Below, in pieces: positions 7,979 through 15,451 of a stretch of DNA of 64,000 bases. This DNA is from Rugamonas brunnea (lineage in GTDB: Bacteria; Pseudomonadota; Gammaproteobacteria; Burkholderiales; Burkholderiaceae_D), in contig NZ_JACEZT010000011.1 of assembly GCF_014042345.1 (NCBI RefSeq), positions 150,487 through 214,486 of the forward strand. The letters run 5' to 3'. The notes below the pieces were generated by a model. The model searched no databases, had not been told where the DNA came from, and worked only from the letters and a program-made list of their open reading frames with translations. The position numbers and the translations under genes are program-made. How positions within the stretch are numbered: the first letter of the stretch is position 1; each line of letters begins with the position of its first letter.

Positions 7979-8367
7979 GCGAGCTGCTGGCCACCGATCT
8001 GGCGGATCTGGGCGAACGCCTGCGCCAGCGCCGCCAGGAGCTGATCGCCGCGTTGCGCCAGCGCCTGCACCAGGCGGACGACGAAGTGGAAATGGCCCTG
8101 TTCAACTATTTCGCGTCGCTCGACGACGCCGCCACGTCCAGCCAGCTGGCCGACTATGATGTGGCCCAGTTGAGCCATGAACTGGCCGAACTGCGCGCCA
8201 TCGACCTGGCCATCGGCCGCATCGCCGCCGACACCTACGGCCATTGCGCCGCCTGCGGCGTGCCGATCGCGCTCGACCGGCTGCGGGCGCAGCCGGGCGC
8301 CCTGATGTGCCTTGCTTGCCAGGAAGAACTGGAACGCCAGCCGCACCGCATGCGCAAGCTGGGTTAA
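7975..8367 (+). CDS. DksA/TraR-type C4 zinc finger protein
   Basis: A small protein of 130 residues. The N-terminal two-thirds is helical and charged. The C-terminal zinc finger has Cys91-x2-Cys94 and Cys112-x2-Cys115, in the DksA/TraR arrangement. It lacks the long acidic coiled-coil tip of true DksA, so it may be a DksA-like modulator of RNA polymerase. ATG 7975 follows GGAG at a 6-nt spacing. It faces the divergent PAS kinase operon and shares its FNR box. The role is inferred from the fold only. Confidence 0.85.
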   Translation: MSELLATDLADLGERLRQRRQELIAALRQRLHQADDEVEMALFNYFASLDDAATSSQLADYDVAQLSHELAELRAIDLAIGRIAADTYGHCAACGVPIALDRLRAQPGALMCLACQEELERQPHRMRKLG

Positions 8368-8374
8368 ATCAGCC

Positions 8375-8423
8375 GGGTGAGATAAGCTGCGTTAGATGGG
8401 CTGGTTGAGATAAGCCGCTTTAG
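8375..8423. repeat. Imperfect 21-bp direct repeat between convergent genes
   Basis: GGGTGAGATAAGCTGCGTTAG (8375-8395) and a near copy at 8403-8423 with three differences lie 28 bp apart. They span the gap between the zinc-finger gene and the usp gene and run into the end of usp. They are probably a local duplication. Confidence 0.5.
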
Positions 8424-8857
8424 CGGTAGACCAGCACCGGAACCGGGCTGAAGGTCAGGATTTTCTGGGTTTCCCCACCGAGCAGGAAGCTGCGCGCGCC
8501 CTTGCGGCCATGGGAGCCGACGCAGATCAGGTCGCATCCATACAATTTGGCGTGCTCGATGATGGCTTCATAAGGCTGTTCATGCACCACGTACAGGGTG
8601 TCGCACGTGACGCCGTAGCCACGCGCCGCCTCCAGCACCTCGTGCAGGTAGCGGCGCGCCATTTCCACATTGTGTTCCTGCTCCTCCGCGCGGTTGTCGC
8701 GCAGCATGGCCGTCTGCATGCCGATGTTGTGCATCGGCGGCAACACGTGGATACCGGTCACGCAGGCCCCGGTTTCGGAGGCCAGCCGCATGCATTTGCC
8801 CACCATCGCGCGCGAGGCGGGCGAGCCGTCGGTAGCCAGCAGGATGTGCTTGAACAT
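8420..8857 (-). CDS. Universal stress protein (UspA family), second copy
   Basis: A Usp of 145 residues with HILLATDGS at the N-terminus and a complete-looking nucleotide loop, GSHG-x9-GG, near residues 114-128. It is close in layout to the Usp at 1411-1848. ATG 8857 has a strong GGGGAGG site 6 nt upstream. It lies 20 nt after the hemerythrin gene and is probably the last gene of the run small ORF - DUF2892 - hemerythrin - usp. Confidence 0.92.
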   Translation of the reverse strand: MFKHILLATDGSPASRAMVGKCMRLASETGACVTGIHVLPPMHNIGMQTAMLRDNRAEEQEHNVEMARRYLHEVLEAARGYGVTCDTLYVVHEQPYEAIIEHAKLYGCDLICVGSHGRKGARSFLLGGETQKILTFSPVPVLVYR

Positions 8858-8877
8858 GGCGCCCTCCCCGGCCAGGT

Positions 8878-9315
8878 TCAGGCCGGCTTACCGGCGGCCG
8901 GCGCCGGGCCCGTGTCGAAGCGCACATCGGCCACCTGCAAGGCCGCCGCCAGCGCCGTGTCAGCCGTTTCCAGATGGACGTGGAACCAGGGCAACAACAA
9001 CTCGACGGCCCGGCGCCGCGACGCGTGGTCGCCGTCCGCCAGGCTGTGCAAGGTGGCCAGCACGCGCGCGTGCTGCTCGCGGTGGCTGCGGATGGCCGGA
9101 TAGCTGATCGCTTCCATCAACTCTTCCTCGGCGCGGAAATCGGCCTCCAGCGCCTCGGTCAGGCGCGCCAGGCCGGCGTCGAAGTCGCCCTCGTCGGGCA
9201 TCTGCTGCAGGGCGCTGATCTGCTGGACCAGTGCCTGGTGCGCATCATCCATCAGTGGCACGCCGAGCGCCATGTCCGGCGTCCAGACCGGTTCTTCCAT
9301 GCTCATTCCTGTCAT
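8878..9315 (-). CDS. Hemerythrin-like metal-binding protein
   Basis: A four-helix hemerythrin domain protein of about 145 residues, expected to bind a diiron centre and oxygen or NO. Candidate ligands, counted from ATG 9315, are His26, Glu63, His78, His82, His112/His114 and Asp119. The position that normally holds a His before the FxxEE motif is Asp59 here (ADFRAEEELM), so the site may be atypical. Three close in-frame ATGs exist (9315, 9306, 9300). AGGA best serves the one at 9300, so the true protein may be 5 residues shorter. It sits between DUF2892 and usp genes and fits the low-oxygen theme. Confidence 0.87.
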   Translation of the reverse strand: MTGMSMEEPVWTPDMALGVPLMDDAHQALVQQISALQQMPDEGDFDAGLARLTEALEADFRAEEELMEAISYPAIRSHREQHARVLATLHSLADGDHASRRRAVELLLPWFHVHLETADTALAAALQVADVRFDTGPAPAAGKPA

Positions 9316-9326
9316 GGCGGCCCCGC

Positions 9327-9515
9327 TCACTTCTTCTCGCAGGTGTTCCAGTGGAACGGCAGGTAAGCCGGGCAGAACCGGAAGATACCCGTCAACAAGG
9401 GCACCACACCTATCCAGCCCCAAGCCCCGATGGCGCCGGTCAGTGCGCCGCCAATCAACAACAGGCCCGCCAGGATGCGGATCACACGGTCGATGTTTCC
9501 TACGTTCGCTTGCAT
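9327..9515 (-). CDS. DUF2892 (YgaP-type) inner membrane protein
   Basis: A 62-residue protein beginning MQANVGNIDRVIRILAGL, typical of DUF2892. Two hydrophobic helices (about 10-28 and 30-48) form a hairpin, and a Cys pair lies at the end (RFCPAY and NTCEKK). ATG 9515 is chosen because GGGAGG lies 6 nt upstream; adjacent ATG 9518 is too close to it. The family occurs alone or fused to rhodanese domains. Its function is unknown. Confidence 0.88.
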   Translation of the reverse strand: MQANVGNIDRVIRILAGLLLIGGALTGAIGAWGWIGVVPLLTGIFRFCPAYLPFHWNTCEKK

Positions 9516-9576
9516 CATATCCTCCCGTTTCTCGATAAAACTCGTCAAAGTTCAAGGCCACGGGCGGCGCGTGCGG

Positions 9577-9738
9577 CTAGCGCCCATCCCATGCCCCCAT
9601 GTTGGCGGGTATCAGCCGCCAGCCCAGCAGTTCCCGCACGCGTGCTGCGCTAGTCGTCACCGGCTGCGGCCATGGGGCGGCCGCTGGTTGCGGTTCCGGT
9701 GCGCCTGGCGCCGGCGCTGGCTGTTGTTGCGTTTCCAT
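9577..9738 (-). CDS. Small hypothetical protein (53 residues)
   Basis: A short frame starting METQQQPAPAPGAPEPQP and ending RELLGWRLIP followed by a short tail. A Pro/Ala/Gln-rich N-terminus is followed by a possibly structured C-terminus. A GAGG site lies 6 nt before ATG 9738. It is the first candidate gene of the DUF2892-hemerythrin-usp run, 61 nt before DUF2892. No family is recognised. It could be spurious, but the ribosome site and operon position support it. Confidence 0.5.
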   Translation of the reverse strand: METQQQPAPAPGAPEPQPAAAPWPQPVTTSAARVRELLGWRLIPANMGAWDGR

Positions 9739-9867
9739 GATGACCTCGCTGACTGATGGGCGGGCCCCGATGTCCCGCGATTTCAGTATTGGCGCCAGCG
9801 GCTCACATCGTTATCGGCCTTTCCGGCCAGGACGTGTCATGGATTTGCCGATTGTTTCCTGTCGTGC

Positions 9868-9880
9868 TTCCCCTACATGG
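9868..9880. promoter_or_regulatory. Possible second copy of the CCCCTACA element
   Basis: TTCCCCTACATGG shares CCCCTACA with the reverse complement of the tandem repeat upstream of FNR paralogue 1 (ATCCCCTACACGA). It lies in the 234-nt gap between the Clp-type gene and the small ORF at 9577-9738. The only other sign in that gap is a half FNR-like TTGACACAGGTC at 9949-9960. Confidence 0.25.
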
Positions 9881-9972
9881 TTTGCGGCTTCGTTCCAGCT
9901 TACTGGATGGTGCCCGGCGCGCCCGCCAATTTTGCGCGCCCGATTGATTTGACACAGGTCGCAGCGCAGCCC

Positions 9973-10614
9973 TCAGCCCTTTGCAGCATCGGCGGCCGCC
10001 TTGAGCTTGCGCGGCAGGCTGGCCTTGTTCCGTTCGCGCTGCAGGCGGGCCAGCCGGCGCTGGATCTCGTCCGAGTCCATCCACAGGTCGGAACCCTTGA
10101 GGATGTTCTTGATCTCCGTGGCCGACAGGAAAGGCTGGCAGGTGCGCGTCATGAATTTCTCGAACCAGTTGCTCAGGGCCAGCGATTCGGCCTGCTGTTC
10201 ATTGCCCTTGCCGGTGAACACACCCGAGTAGATGTGGAACAGCAGCTGGCAGTTGTCATGCACCAGCAATTCGTCGCCGGCCAGGAAGATGAAGGCGCCC
10301 ATCGAATAGGCGCGCGCCTCCAGCACGGTGATCACGTGGGCGTTCGAGGCTTGCATGTTGTTAATGATCTGCAAGCCCGTGTCGAAGTCGCCGCCCGAGG
10401 TATTCAGGTGCAAATAGATGAGGTCCACGTCGCTGGCCGTGCGCAGCGTGTGGAACAACTCCGTGTAATAGCACGATTGCTGGATCGCACCCGACAGGTA
10501 ATACGATATCTGCCGGATCTGGGTCTGGCGCTCGTAGCGGGTCAAGCCCTGGAACACGAACGGTTCGAGGTCGTCCTGTTCCGGGTCCTGCGCGCTCGGT
10601 GTGTGGCTGCTCAT
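9973..10614 (-). CDS. Clp-type serine peptidase (ClpP-like)
   Basis: A ClpP/crotonase-fold protein of 213 residues. The nucleophile Ser104 lies in RAYSMGAF and the base His127 in QLLFHIYSG, spaced as in ClpP; an oxyanion-loop motif, NTSGGDFDTG, precedes them. A third acid may lie in SDLWMDSDE. It diverges from housekeeping ClpP, and no ClpX or ClpA gene lies nearby. ATG 10614 has GGGAG at 6 nt; longer upstream frames look non-coding. It lies 79 nt after the translational machinery protein gene and probably shares its FNR-controlled promoter. It may degrade stress-damaged proteins or act on another ATPase's substrates. Confidence 0.82.
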   Translation of the reverse strand: MSSHTPSAQDPEQDDLEPFVFQGLTRYERQTQIRQISYYLSGAIQQSCYYTELFHTLRTASDVDLIYLHLNTSGGDFDTGLQIINNMQASNAHVITVLEARAYSMGAFIFLAGDELLVHDNCQLLFHIYSGVFTGKGNEQQAESLALSNWFEKFMTRTCQPFLSATEIKNILKGSDLWMDSDEIQRRLARLQRERNKASLPRKLKAAADAAKG

Positions 10615-10693
10615 GTCGACTCCCGTGGAATGGCTTCCGTTGAGCATGGGTGGGATGGCGCGGCCGCCAACGGCGCCGCGCCGGCGAGGGGGT

Positions 10694-11074
10694 TCAGAGC
10701 ATCTTGTCAGCGCGTAGGAAATACTTGCGCGCATGCTTGAGCAGTTGGCCGTCCGTCGGATGGTCCACCGTCTCCACGCTCATCACGCGCTCGGCGATGG
10801 CTGGTTGATGCTTGAGCAGGTGCTTCATCAGTTCCAGCTTCTCGGTGCCGGGGCCGACCAGCAGGATTTCCGCCACCTGTTTCAAATCGTCGGCCACCGC
10901 GTCGAAATACTGGGCGTTCTCGGCCGCGCGGCCCGTGCCGCCGGCGGCCTTGGTATGCAGGTGGGGATTGCCGGCGTGCGAACGGATCACGGCCGTGGTC
11001 GACGTTTCGGGATTGAAGTGGATGACGTGGGCTTCAGCATGATCTATCCATGCCACTGCGTGTTGGAACGACAT
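10694..11074 (-). CDS. Translational machinery protein / eRF1-like domain protein
   Basis: A 126-residue protein (MSFQHAVAWIDHAEAHVIHF) of the type often annotated as translational machinery protein, related to eRF1/Dom34-like domains. ILLVGPGTEKLELMKHLLKH forms the core motif. Its cellular role is not established. ATG 11074 has a GGAGA site. An FNR box lies 64 nt upstream, and a CATAGT -10 at 11110-11115 fits class II FNR activation exactly. Confidence 0.82.
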   Translation of the reverse strand: MSFQHAVAWIDHAEAHVIHFNPETSTTAVIRSHAGNPHLHTKAAGGTGRAAENAQYFDAVADDLKQVAEILLVGPGTEKLELMKHLLKHQPAIAERVMSVETVDHPTDGQLLKHARKYFLRADKML

Positions 11075-11137
11075 ACGGTTTCTCCTGGGGTGAGGTGTTG
11101 ATGCAAACCACTATGAGCGCCAGAAAGCCAAAAATCA

Positions 11138-11151
11138 TTGACCTAGATCAA
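11138..11151 (-). promoter_or_regulatory. FNR/Anr box for the leftward gene
   Basis: TTGACCTAGATCAA, identical to the box at 7799-7812. Its centre is 41.5 nt from the start predicted by the CATAGT -10 at 11110-11115, the class II activator position. Confidence 0.78.
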
Positions 11152-11216
11152 ATCTTTCCCTAACGACAAAGATGGTGGTAACCATACGTCGCCTACCACG
11201 GCTAAGTTCAGGTTCT

Positions 11217-11230
11217 TTGATCCAGATCAA
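11217..11230 (+). promoter_or_regulatory. Perfect FNR/Anr box for the FNR gene pair
   Basis: TTGATCCAGATCAA is an exact TTGAT-N4-ATCAA match. A TATATT -10 at 11254-11259 places it near -41.5, so the two FNR genes are probably under FNR-type control (possible autoregulation). Confidence 0.82.
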
Positions 11231-11452
11231 GCAAATTTGCACATTGCTTCGCGTATATTGATATTGATGCTGCTAACCAAGCATGATGCAGCGCTCCGCT
11301 ACGACCATGAACCTGTCGACAGCGCAAATTTGCCCGGCCACCAGGCCGGAATCAGCTGGCAGATTTGCCGCACCCGCCGCCCATCCCCGCGGCGCCCTGA
11401 ACAACCCCGCTGTGCGCCCCACCGGCCCAGCCACTTTTGACGCGAGGCGAAC

Positions 11453-12244
11453 TTGTTAAACTATCTTTCCGCTGGCCATGGCACCCGTGATGCCGCCCGC
11501 TTTTCCGCTCCCGTTGAATGCTCGTCGTGCCGCGCCCGCCAGCTGTGTCTGCCAGCCGGCGCCACCGACCACCGCAACGTCGACAAGCTGGTCGGCCGCC
11601 GCATCAAGGTGGCCCGCGACAGCAATCTCTACAAGGCCGGCGACCTGGTCGGCAACCGCTTTTACGCCATCCGCTACGGCAGCTTCAAGAACTACCGGGC
11701 CGACGCGGCCGGCCAGCCCCGTATCACGGGCTTCCAGATGAGCGCCGAATTCCTGGCGCTGGACGCCATCGGCCTGCAACAGCATAACTGCACCGCCGTG
11801 GCGCTGGAAGACAGCGAGGTGTGCGAAATCTCGTGCGGCAGCATGAAGCCGCTGCTGCCCTTCTTCCACAGCATCCTGAGCAAGGAAATCACGGACGAGC
11901 AGAACGTGGCCCTGCTGCTGCGCAATACCCGCGCCGAGCAGCGGCTGGCGGCCTTCCTGCTCAACCTGTCGTGGCGCTACGGCGTGCGCGGCTTCTCGCC
12001 GGCCCGTTTCCGGCTGGCCATGTCGCGCCGCGACATCGCCGACTTCCTGGGCCTGACGCCCGAAAGCGTGAGCCGGCTGATGTTCCAGTTCAAGGACCAG
12101 AACCTGATCAACGTTACCGGACGCGACGTCACGCTGGTCGATGCGATCGCCCTCAAGCAGCTGGCCGCCAACGCCGGCGGCGCGCCCGGCGCGACGCTCG
12201 ACGCGATGCCGCAGACCTTGCCCCTGCCCAGAGGGGAGCTCTAA
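11453..12244 (+). CDS. FNR/CRP-family transcriptional regulator, Fe-S type (paralogue 2)
   Basis: A 263-residue FNR-like regulator. The Fe-S ligands are Cys23-x2-Cys26-x5-Cys32 and Cys124 (SEVCEIS); Cys113 and Cys128 are extra. The recognition helix LTPESVSRL keeps Glu204, Ser207 and Arg208, so it should read TTGAT half-sites. The start is TTG at 11453 with GAGG 6 nt upstream, and no in-frame ATG lies nearby. A perfect FNR box lies upstream. Paralogue 3 starts 2 nt after its stop, so the two are co-transcribed. Confidence 0.92.
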   Translation: MLNYLSAGHGTRDAARFSAPVECSSCRARQLCLPAGATDHRNVDKLVGRRIKVARDSNLYKAGDLVGNRFYAIRYGSFKNYRADAAGQPRITGFQMSAEFLALDAIGLQQHNCTAVALEDSEVCEISCGSMKPLLPFFHSILSKEITDEQNVALLLRNTRAEQRLAAFLLNLSWRYGVRGFSPARFRLAMSRRDIADFLGLTPESVSRLMFQFKDQNLINVTGRDVTLVDAIALKQLAANAGGAPGATLDAMPQTLPLPRGEL

Positions 12245-12246
12245 TC

Positions 12247-13068
12247 ATGGAAAGGCATGCCATCATGAACCGCTTCACCTCCGGCTCGCCCCTGGCGCGC
12301 AACGCCGCCCAGCCCGCCAATTGCGGCAACTGCCCCGCGCGCACGCACTGCCTGCCCACCGGCATGAACGACACTTATTGCGCCGCCATCGACCAGCTGG
12401 TCGAACGCCGCGTGCAACTGGTGCGCGGTGAGCACCTGTACCAGATGAACGAACCGCTGAGCGACCACCTGTACGCGATCCGCAGCGGCCAGTTCAAGAC
12501 CTACCACCTGACCCCGGAAGGCGAACAGCGCGTCACGGGCTTCCACATGAGCGGCGAATTCCTCGGCCTGGACGCCATCGGCCTGCACGTGCACCGCGGC
12601 AGCGCCGTGGCCCTGACCAACGCCGAAGTGTGCGAGTTCTCCTACCACCGGCTGGCCGACGCGGCCCAGCGCATGGAGCCGCTGTCGCAACTGTTCCACA
12701 ACCTGCTGAGCAAGGAACTGGCGCGCCAGCAGGATACGACGCTGCTGCTGCGCAATGGCCACGCCGACCAGAAGTTCGCCAACTTCCTGCTGCGCATGTC
12801 GCGCTGCTACGCGGCCCGGGGCAGCGCGCCCAACCTGTTCCAGTTGCCCATGTCGCGCCAGGAGATCGGTGACTTCCTGGGCTTGACGGCCGCCACCATC
12901 AGCCGCCTGATCTGCAACTTCAAGGGCCAGGGCTGCATCAAGGCCGTGCGCCGCAACATCATCATCCTCGACCAGGCCATGCTGACCCGCATCGCCACCG
13001 GCACGCCCCACCCGGCACCGGCCGTCGTCGCGCGGGTGCCCGCCAGCCCCGTGCTGCAACTGGCCTGA
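12247..13068 (+). CDS. FNR/CRP-family regulator, Fe-S type, altered recognition helix (paralogue 3)
   Basis: A 273-residue FNR-like regulator with Cys26-x2-Cys29-x5-Cys35 and Cys129 (AEVCEF) as Fe-S ligands. The recognition helix reads LTAATISRL: Ser219 and Arg220 are kept, but the Glu that reads the TTGAT guanine-cytosine pair in FNR is Ala216. Its DNA specificity may therefore differ from paralogues 1 and 2. ATG 12247 follows GGGGAG; a second start at 12265 (MNRFTSG) with GGAAAGG is also possible. It forms an operon with paralogue 2. Confidence 0.91.
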   Translation: MERHAIMNRFTSGSPLARNAAQPANCGNCPARTHCLPTGMNDTYCAAIDQLVERRVQLVRGEHLYQMNEPLSDHLYAIRSGQFKTYHLTPEGEQRVTGFHMSGEFLGLDAIGLHVHRGSAVALTNAEVCEFSYHRLADAAQRMEPLSQLFHNLLSKELARQQDTTLLLRNGHADQKFANFLLRMSRCYAARGSAPNLFQLPMSRQEIGDFLGLTAATISRLICNFKGQGCIKAVRRNIIILDQAMLTRIATGTPHPAPAVVARVPASPVLQLA

Positions 13069-13164
13069 GCGGCCGCCCCGGCGCCGCCGCCGGCGCAGTC
13101 GGCATAACCCGGCCACCTGCTACCCGCCCCCCGCCGCTGGCCATGCCGGCGCGGGGCGCGTCGC

Positions 13165-14742
13165 TTAACCGGCCGCGCGCAACGACGCCGCCAGCGCCGC
13201 CACCGCGTTGTCGGCCTCGGCCGATTCCGTATTGATCAGGCACGTCAGCGGCCGTTCCCGGGTACCGAGCTTTTCACTGATGGCGGCCTGGCGCGCCAAT
13301 AGTTCCGGCCCCGCGTCGGAGGCGTCGCGCCCGTCGCGCACGCGCTGCGCCAGCCGTGCACGCAGGGTGCGCGCGGCGGCCCGCAGGTGCAGTATGCGGA
13401 ACTCGGCGCCGCGTTCGCGGGCAATGCGCTCGAACGGCTCGCGCTGCCAGCGCTGCAGGAAGGATGCGTCCACCACCACCGGCAAGCCGGCCCGCAGGCC
13501 GTAGCGCGCCAGTTCCAGCAGCCGCGCGTAGGTGGCGCGGGTACTGTCTTCCGAATAGATGCCGGCCCCGGCCGGCGCCGCCATGCGGGCGCTGGGCGGC
13601 AACCCGTGCAAGCGCTTGCGCTCGACGTCGGAGCGGATGCGGATACCCCCCAGCGCCCGCGCCAGCCGGCCCGAGAAATACGTCTTGCCGCTGCCGGAAT
13701 AGCCGTGGGCGATCACCAGCGGCGGCTTGCCCGGCTGGACGGAAGCGGCTGCGAAGTCGAGGTAGCGGCGTGCCAGCGCCGCCTGTTCGTCCGCCGCCGC
13801 GCCCGACAGCGCGCGCGCCCGCAACAGGCAGACTTTGGCCCGCACCACGGCCCGCATGGTCAGGTAGTAGCCCAGCACGGCCAGGCCCGAGTAGTCACCG
13901 CTCGCTTCCAGATACCGCTCCAGCAGAACGGCCGCCAGCCCGGACTGGCCGTGGAAGCGCAAGTCCATGACGGCGAAGGCCAGGTCGTCGATCACGTCGG
14001 TCCAGCGCAGGTCATCGTTGAATTCGATGCAGTCGAACACCTCGACCTTGCCGTCCAGGGTGAGGATGTTGCCGCAATGCAGGTCGCCATGGCATTCACG
14101 CACAAAGCCCTGGGCCTTGCGCTGCGCGATCAGGTCCAGCACCCGGTCCTGGGTCGATTGCCACACCGTCAGCAAATGGGCCTGGGTACGCATTTCACCC
14201 GTGCCCGCCAGCGTTTCCACGGTCGCCAGATCCTGGCGCGCGGCCCTGTCGACGAAGCGGGCGCCGCCCCAGGGCGTGCCGGCCGGCGCCACTGCCGCGC
14301 CGGCGTGGCTCGCAGCCAGCTTGTCGGCCAGCGACTCGACCTCGGCCGCGCCCAACTGGCCGTGCTCCAGCCGCCAGGTCCACAGCGCCTCTTGGGGGAA
14401 TGCATGCATGCGCACCGCATATTCGATGCGCGCGCCGTCGCCACCGATCACCGGCTGCGCGAAACTGCCCGTAATCGGCACGAGGTCCAGGTAGATGCCA
14501 GGCGCCAGGCGCCGGTTCAGCCGCAGTTCCTCCTCGCACAGCCGGTGGCGCGCATACAGCGTGCTGTAATCGAGCACGTCGAACTTGACGGCCTTCTTGA
14601 TCTTGTACGCATAGTCTGGCGTGACGAGCACCCATGAGATGTGGGTCTCGAACAACTGGCATGGCTGTCCCTGCGCCCCCAGGACGCTGGCCAGCCGCTG
14701 CACCAGCGAAGCTTGCTGGGCCAGGTCGGAACGGTCATTCAT
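13165..14742 (-). CDS. Phosphotransferase-like / P-loop ATPase fusion protein
   Basis: A 525-residue two-domain protein. The N-terminal half is an aminoglycoside-phosphotransferase-like kinase fold, with the catalytic loop CHGDLHCGN (His218, Asp220, Asn225) and an acidic IEFNDDLRW metal motif. The C-terminal half (from about 340) is a P-loop kinase with Walker A GYSGSGKT (347-354), resembling gluconate or chloramphenicol kinase folds. The layout matches the Mycobacterium tuberculosis DosR-regulon protein Rv2004c. The substrate is unknown. ATG 14742 has GAGGAAG upstream. It lies 45 nt after the nitroreductase gene in a three-gene operon behind the FNR box at 15964-15977. Confidence 0.87.
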   Translation of the reverse strand: MNDRSDLAQQASLVQRLASVLGAQGQPCQLFETHISWVLVTPDYAYKIKKAVKFDVLDYSTLYARHRLCEEELRLNRRLAPGIYLDLVPITGSFAQPVIGGDGARIEYAVRMHAFPQEALWTWRLEHGQLGAAEVESLADKLAASHAGAAVAPAGTPWGGARFVDRAARQDLATVETLAGTGEMRTQAHLLTVWQSTQDRVLDLIAQRKAQGFVRECHGDLHCGNILTLDGKVEVFDCIEFNDDLRWTDVIDDLAFAVMDLRFHGQSGLAAVLLERYLEASGDYSGLAVLGYYLTMRAVVRAKVCLLRARALSGAAADEQAALARRYLDFAAASVQPGKPPLVIAHGYSGSGKTYFSGRLARALGGIRIRSDVERKRLHGLPPSARMAAPAGAGIYSEDSTRATYARLLELARYGLRAGLPVVVDASFLQRWQREPFERIARERGAEFRILHLRAAARTLRARLAQRVRDGRDASDAGPELLARQAAISEKLGTRERPLTCLINTESAEADNAVAALAASLRAAG

Positions 14743-14787
14743 TGCACTTCCTCATGTTTTCCGACGGCGGCCGGCACGGCGCCAGCC

Positions 14788-15408
14788 TCATTCGCGCGGA
14801 TAGCCGACCGTCTGGGCCAGCACGATGCGCTGCCCAGGGCCCAGCCCCATGCGTTTGGCCAGCGCGGGCCGGTCCACCCAGCCGCGCGTCACCGTGGCCA
14901 GCCCTTCGGCGGCGCAGAACAGGTAGACGTTCTGGCTGATGAAGCCGGTGTCCAGCGCGGCATAGAACTTCTGTTCCACGCGCGAGGCGGCGCTCATGCG
15001 CTCCAGGTTGGCCACGTAGATCAGGTTGACGGGCGCGCCGCCGACAAAATCCTGCCAGCCGGTGTCGGCCCGGATATCGTCGGCCAGCACGGGCGCCAGC
15101 ACCAGCTGGTGCGGATCAAAACGATACAGGCCGCTGGCCAGGGCCACGTAGATGTCGATTTCCTGCGCATCCTTGGCCGACGGCGCCGTACGGTGGCTGC
15201 CCTCCTCGCGGTTAATGCCGAACGCGCACCAGAGCAGCCGCGACAGTTTGTAGATCGACAGCGGGCGCGTGCTGAATTCGCGGCTGGACTTGCGCTGGCG
15301 CAGCACTTCCATCAGCGACATGCTCAGCGGCGTGATGTCGGCATCGAGCTCCAGTGACGACGGGGCGATCAACTGCAGCGGGGCCTGGGTTTCATGGGGC
15401 TTATTCAT
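14788..15408 (-). CDS. SagB/ThcOx-type nitroreductase family protein
   Basis: A flavin (FMN) oxidoreductase of 206 residues. It has the N-terminal RxSxREF motif (LRQRKSSREFS), a central VALASGLYRFDP block and a C-terminal active-site region (CAAEGLATVTRGWVDR) as in SagB/ThcOx-type nitroreductases. No cyclodehydratase or precursor-peptide gene is nearby, so a RiPP role is unlikely. It more probably reduces quinones or nitro compounds under low oxygen. ATG 15408 has GGAGG upstream. It lies between a secreted protein gene and the kinase fusion gene. Confidence 0.87.
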   Translation of the reverse strand: MNKPHETQAPLQLIAPSSLELDADITPLSMSLMEVLRQRKSSREFSTRPLSIYKLSRLLWCAFGINREEGSHRTAPSAKDAQEIDIYVALASGLYRFDPHQLVLAPVLADDIRADTGWQDFVGGAPVNLIYVANLERMSAASRVEQKFYAALDTGFISQNVYLFCAAEGLATVTRGWVDRPALAKRMGLGPGQRIVLAQTVGYPRE

Positions 15409-15451
15409 GGCATCCTCCGTGGCGTGGTGCGGTGCTGACTGCGCTTACTGG

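Larger units (their letters stand above)
11075..11452. other. 378-nt divergent intergenic region with two FNR boxes
   Basis: No gene is seen here. The region separates the minus-strand translational machinery gene from the plus-strand FNR pair. It holds FNR boxes at 11138-11151 and 11217-11230, a CATAGT -10 facing left (11110-11115) and a TATATT -10 facing right (11254-11259). The FNR pair therefore has a leader of about 190 nt with no evident secondary signal. Confidence 0.75.

Noticed and set aside
9739..9972. Possible gene in the gap before the small ORF at 9577
   Set aside because: Short frames here have no ribosome site or conserved motif; only a weak half FNR site and the CCCCTACA element were seen.
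9973..10614. ClpP-like gene as phage head-maturation protease
   Set aside because: There are no phage structural genes nearby, and the gene sits in a stress operon.
14788..15408. SagB nitroreductase as part of a RiPP cluster
   Set aside because: No precursor peptide, cyclodehydratase (YcaO) or leader peptidase gene is adjacent; the neighbours are stress proteins.
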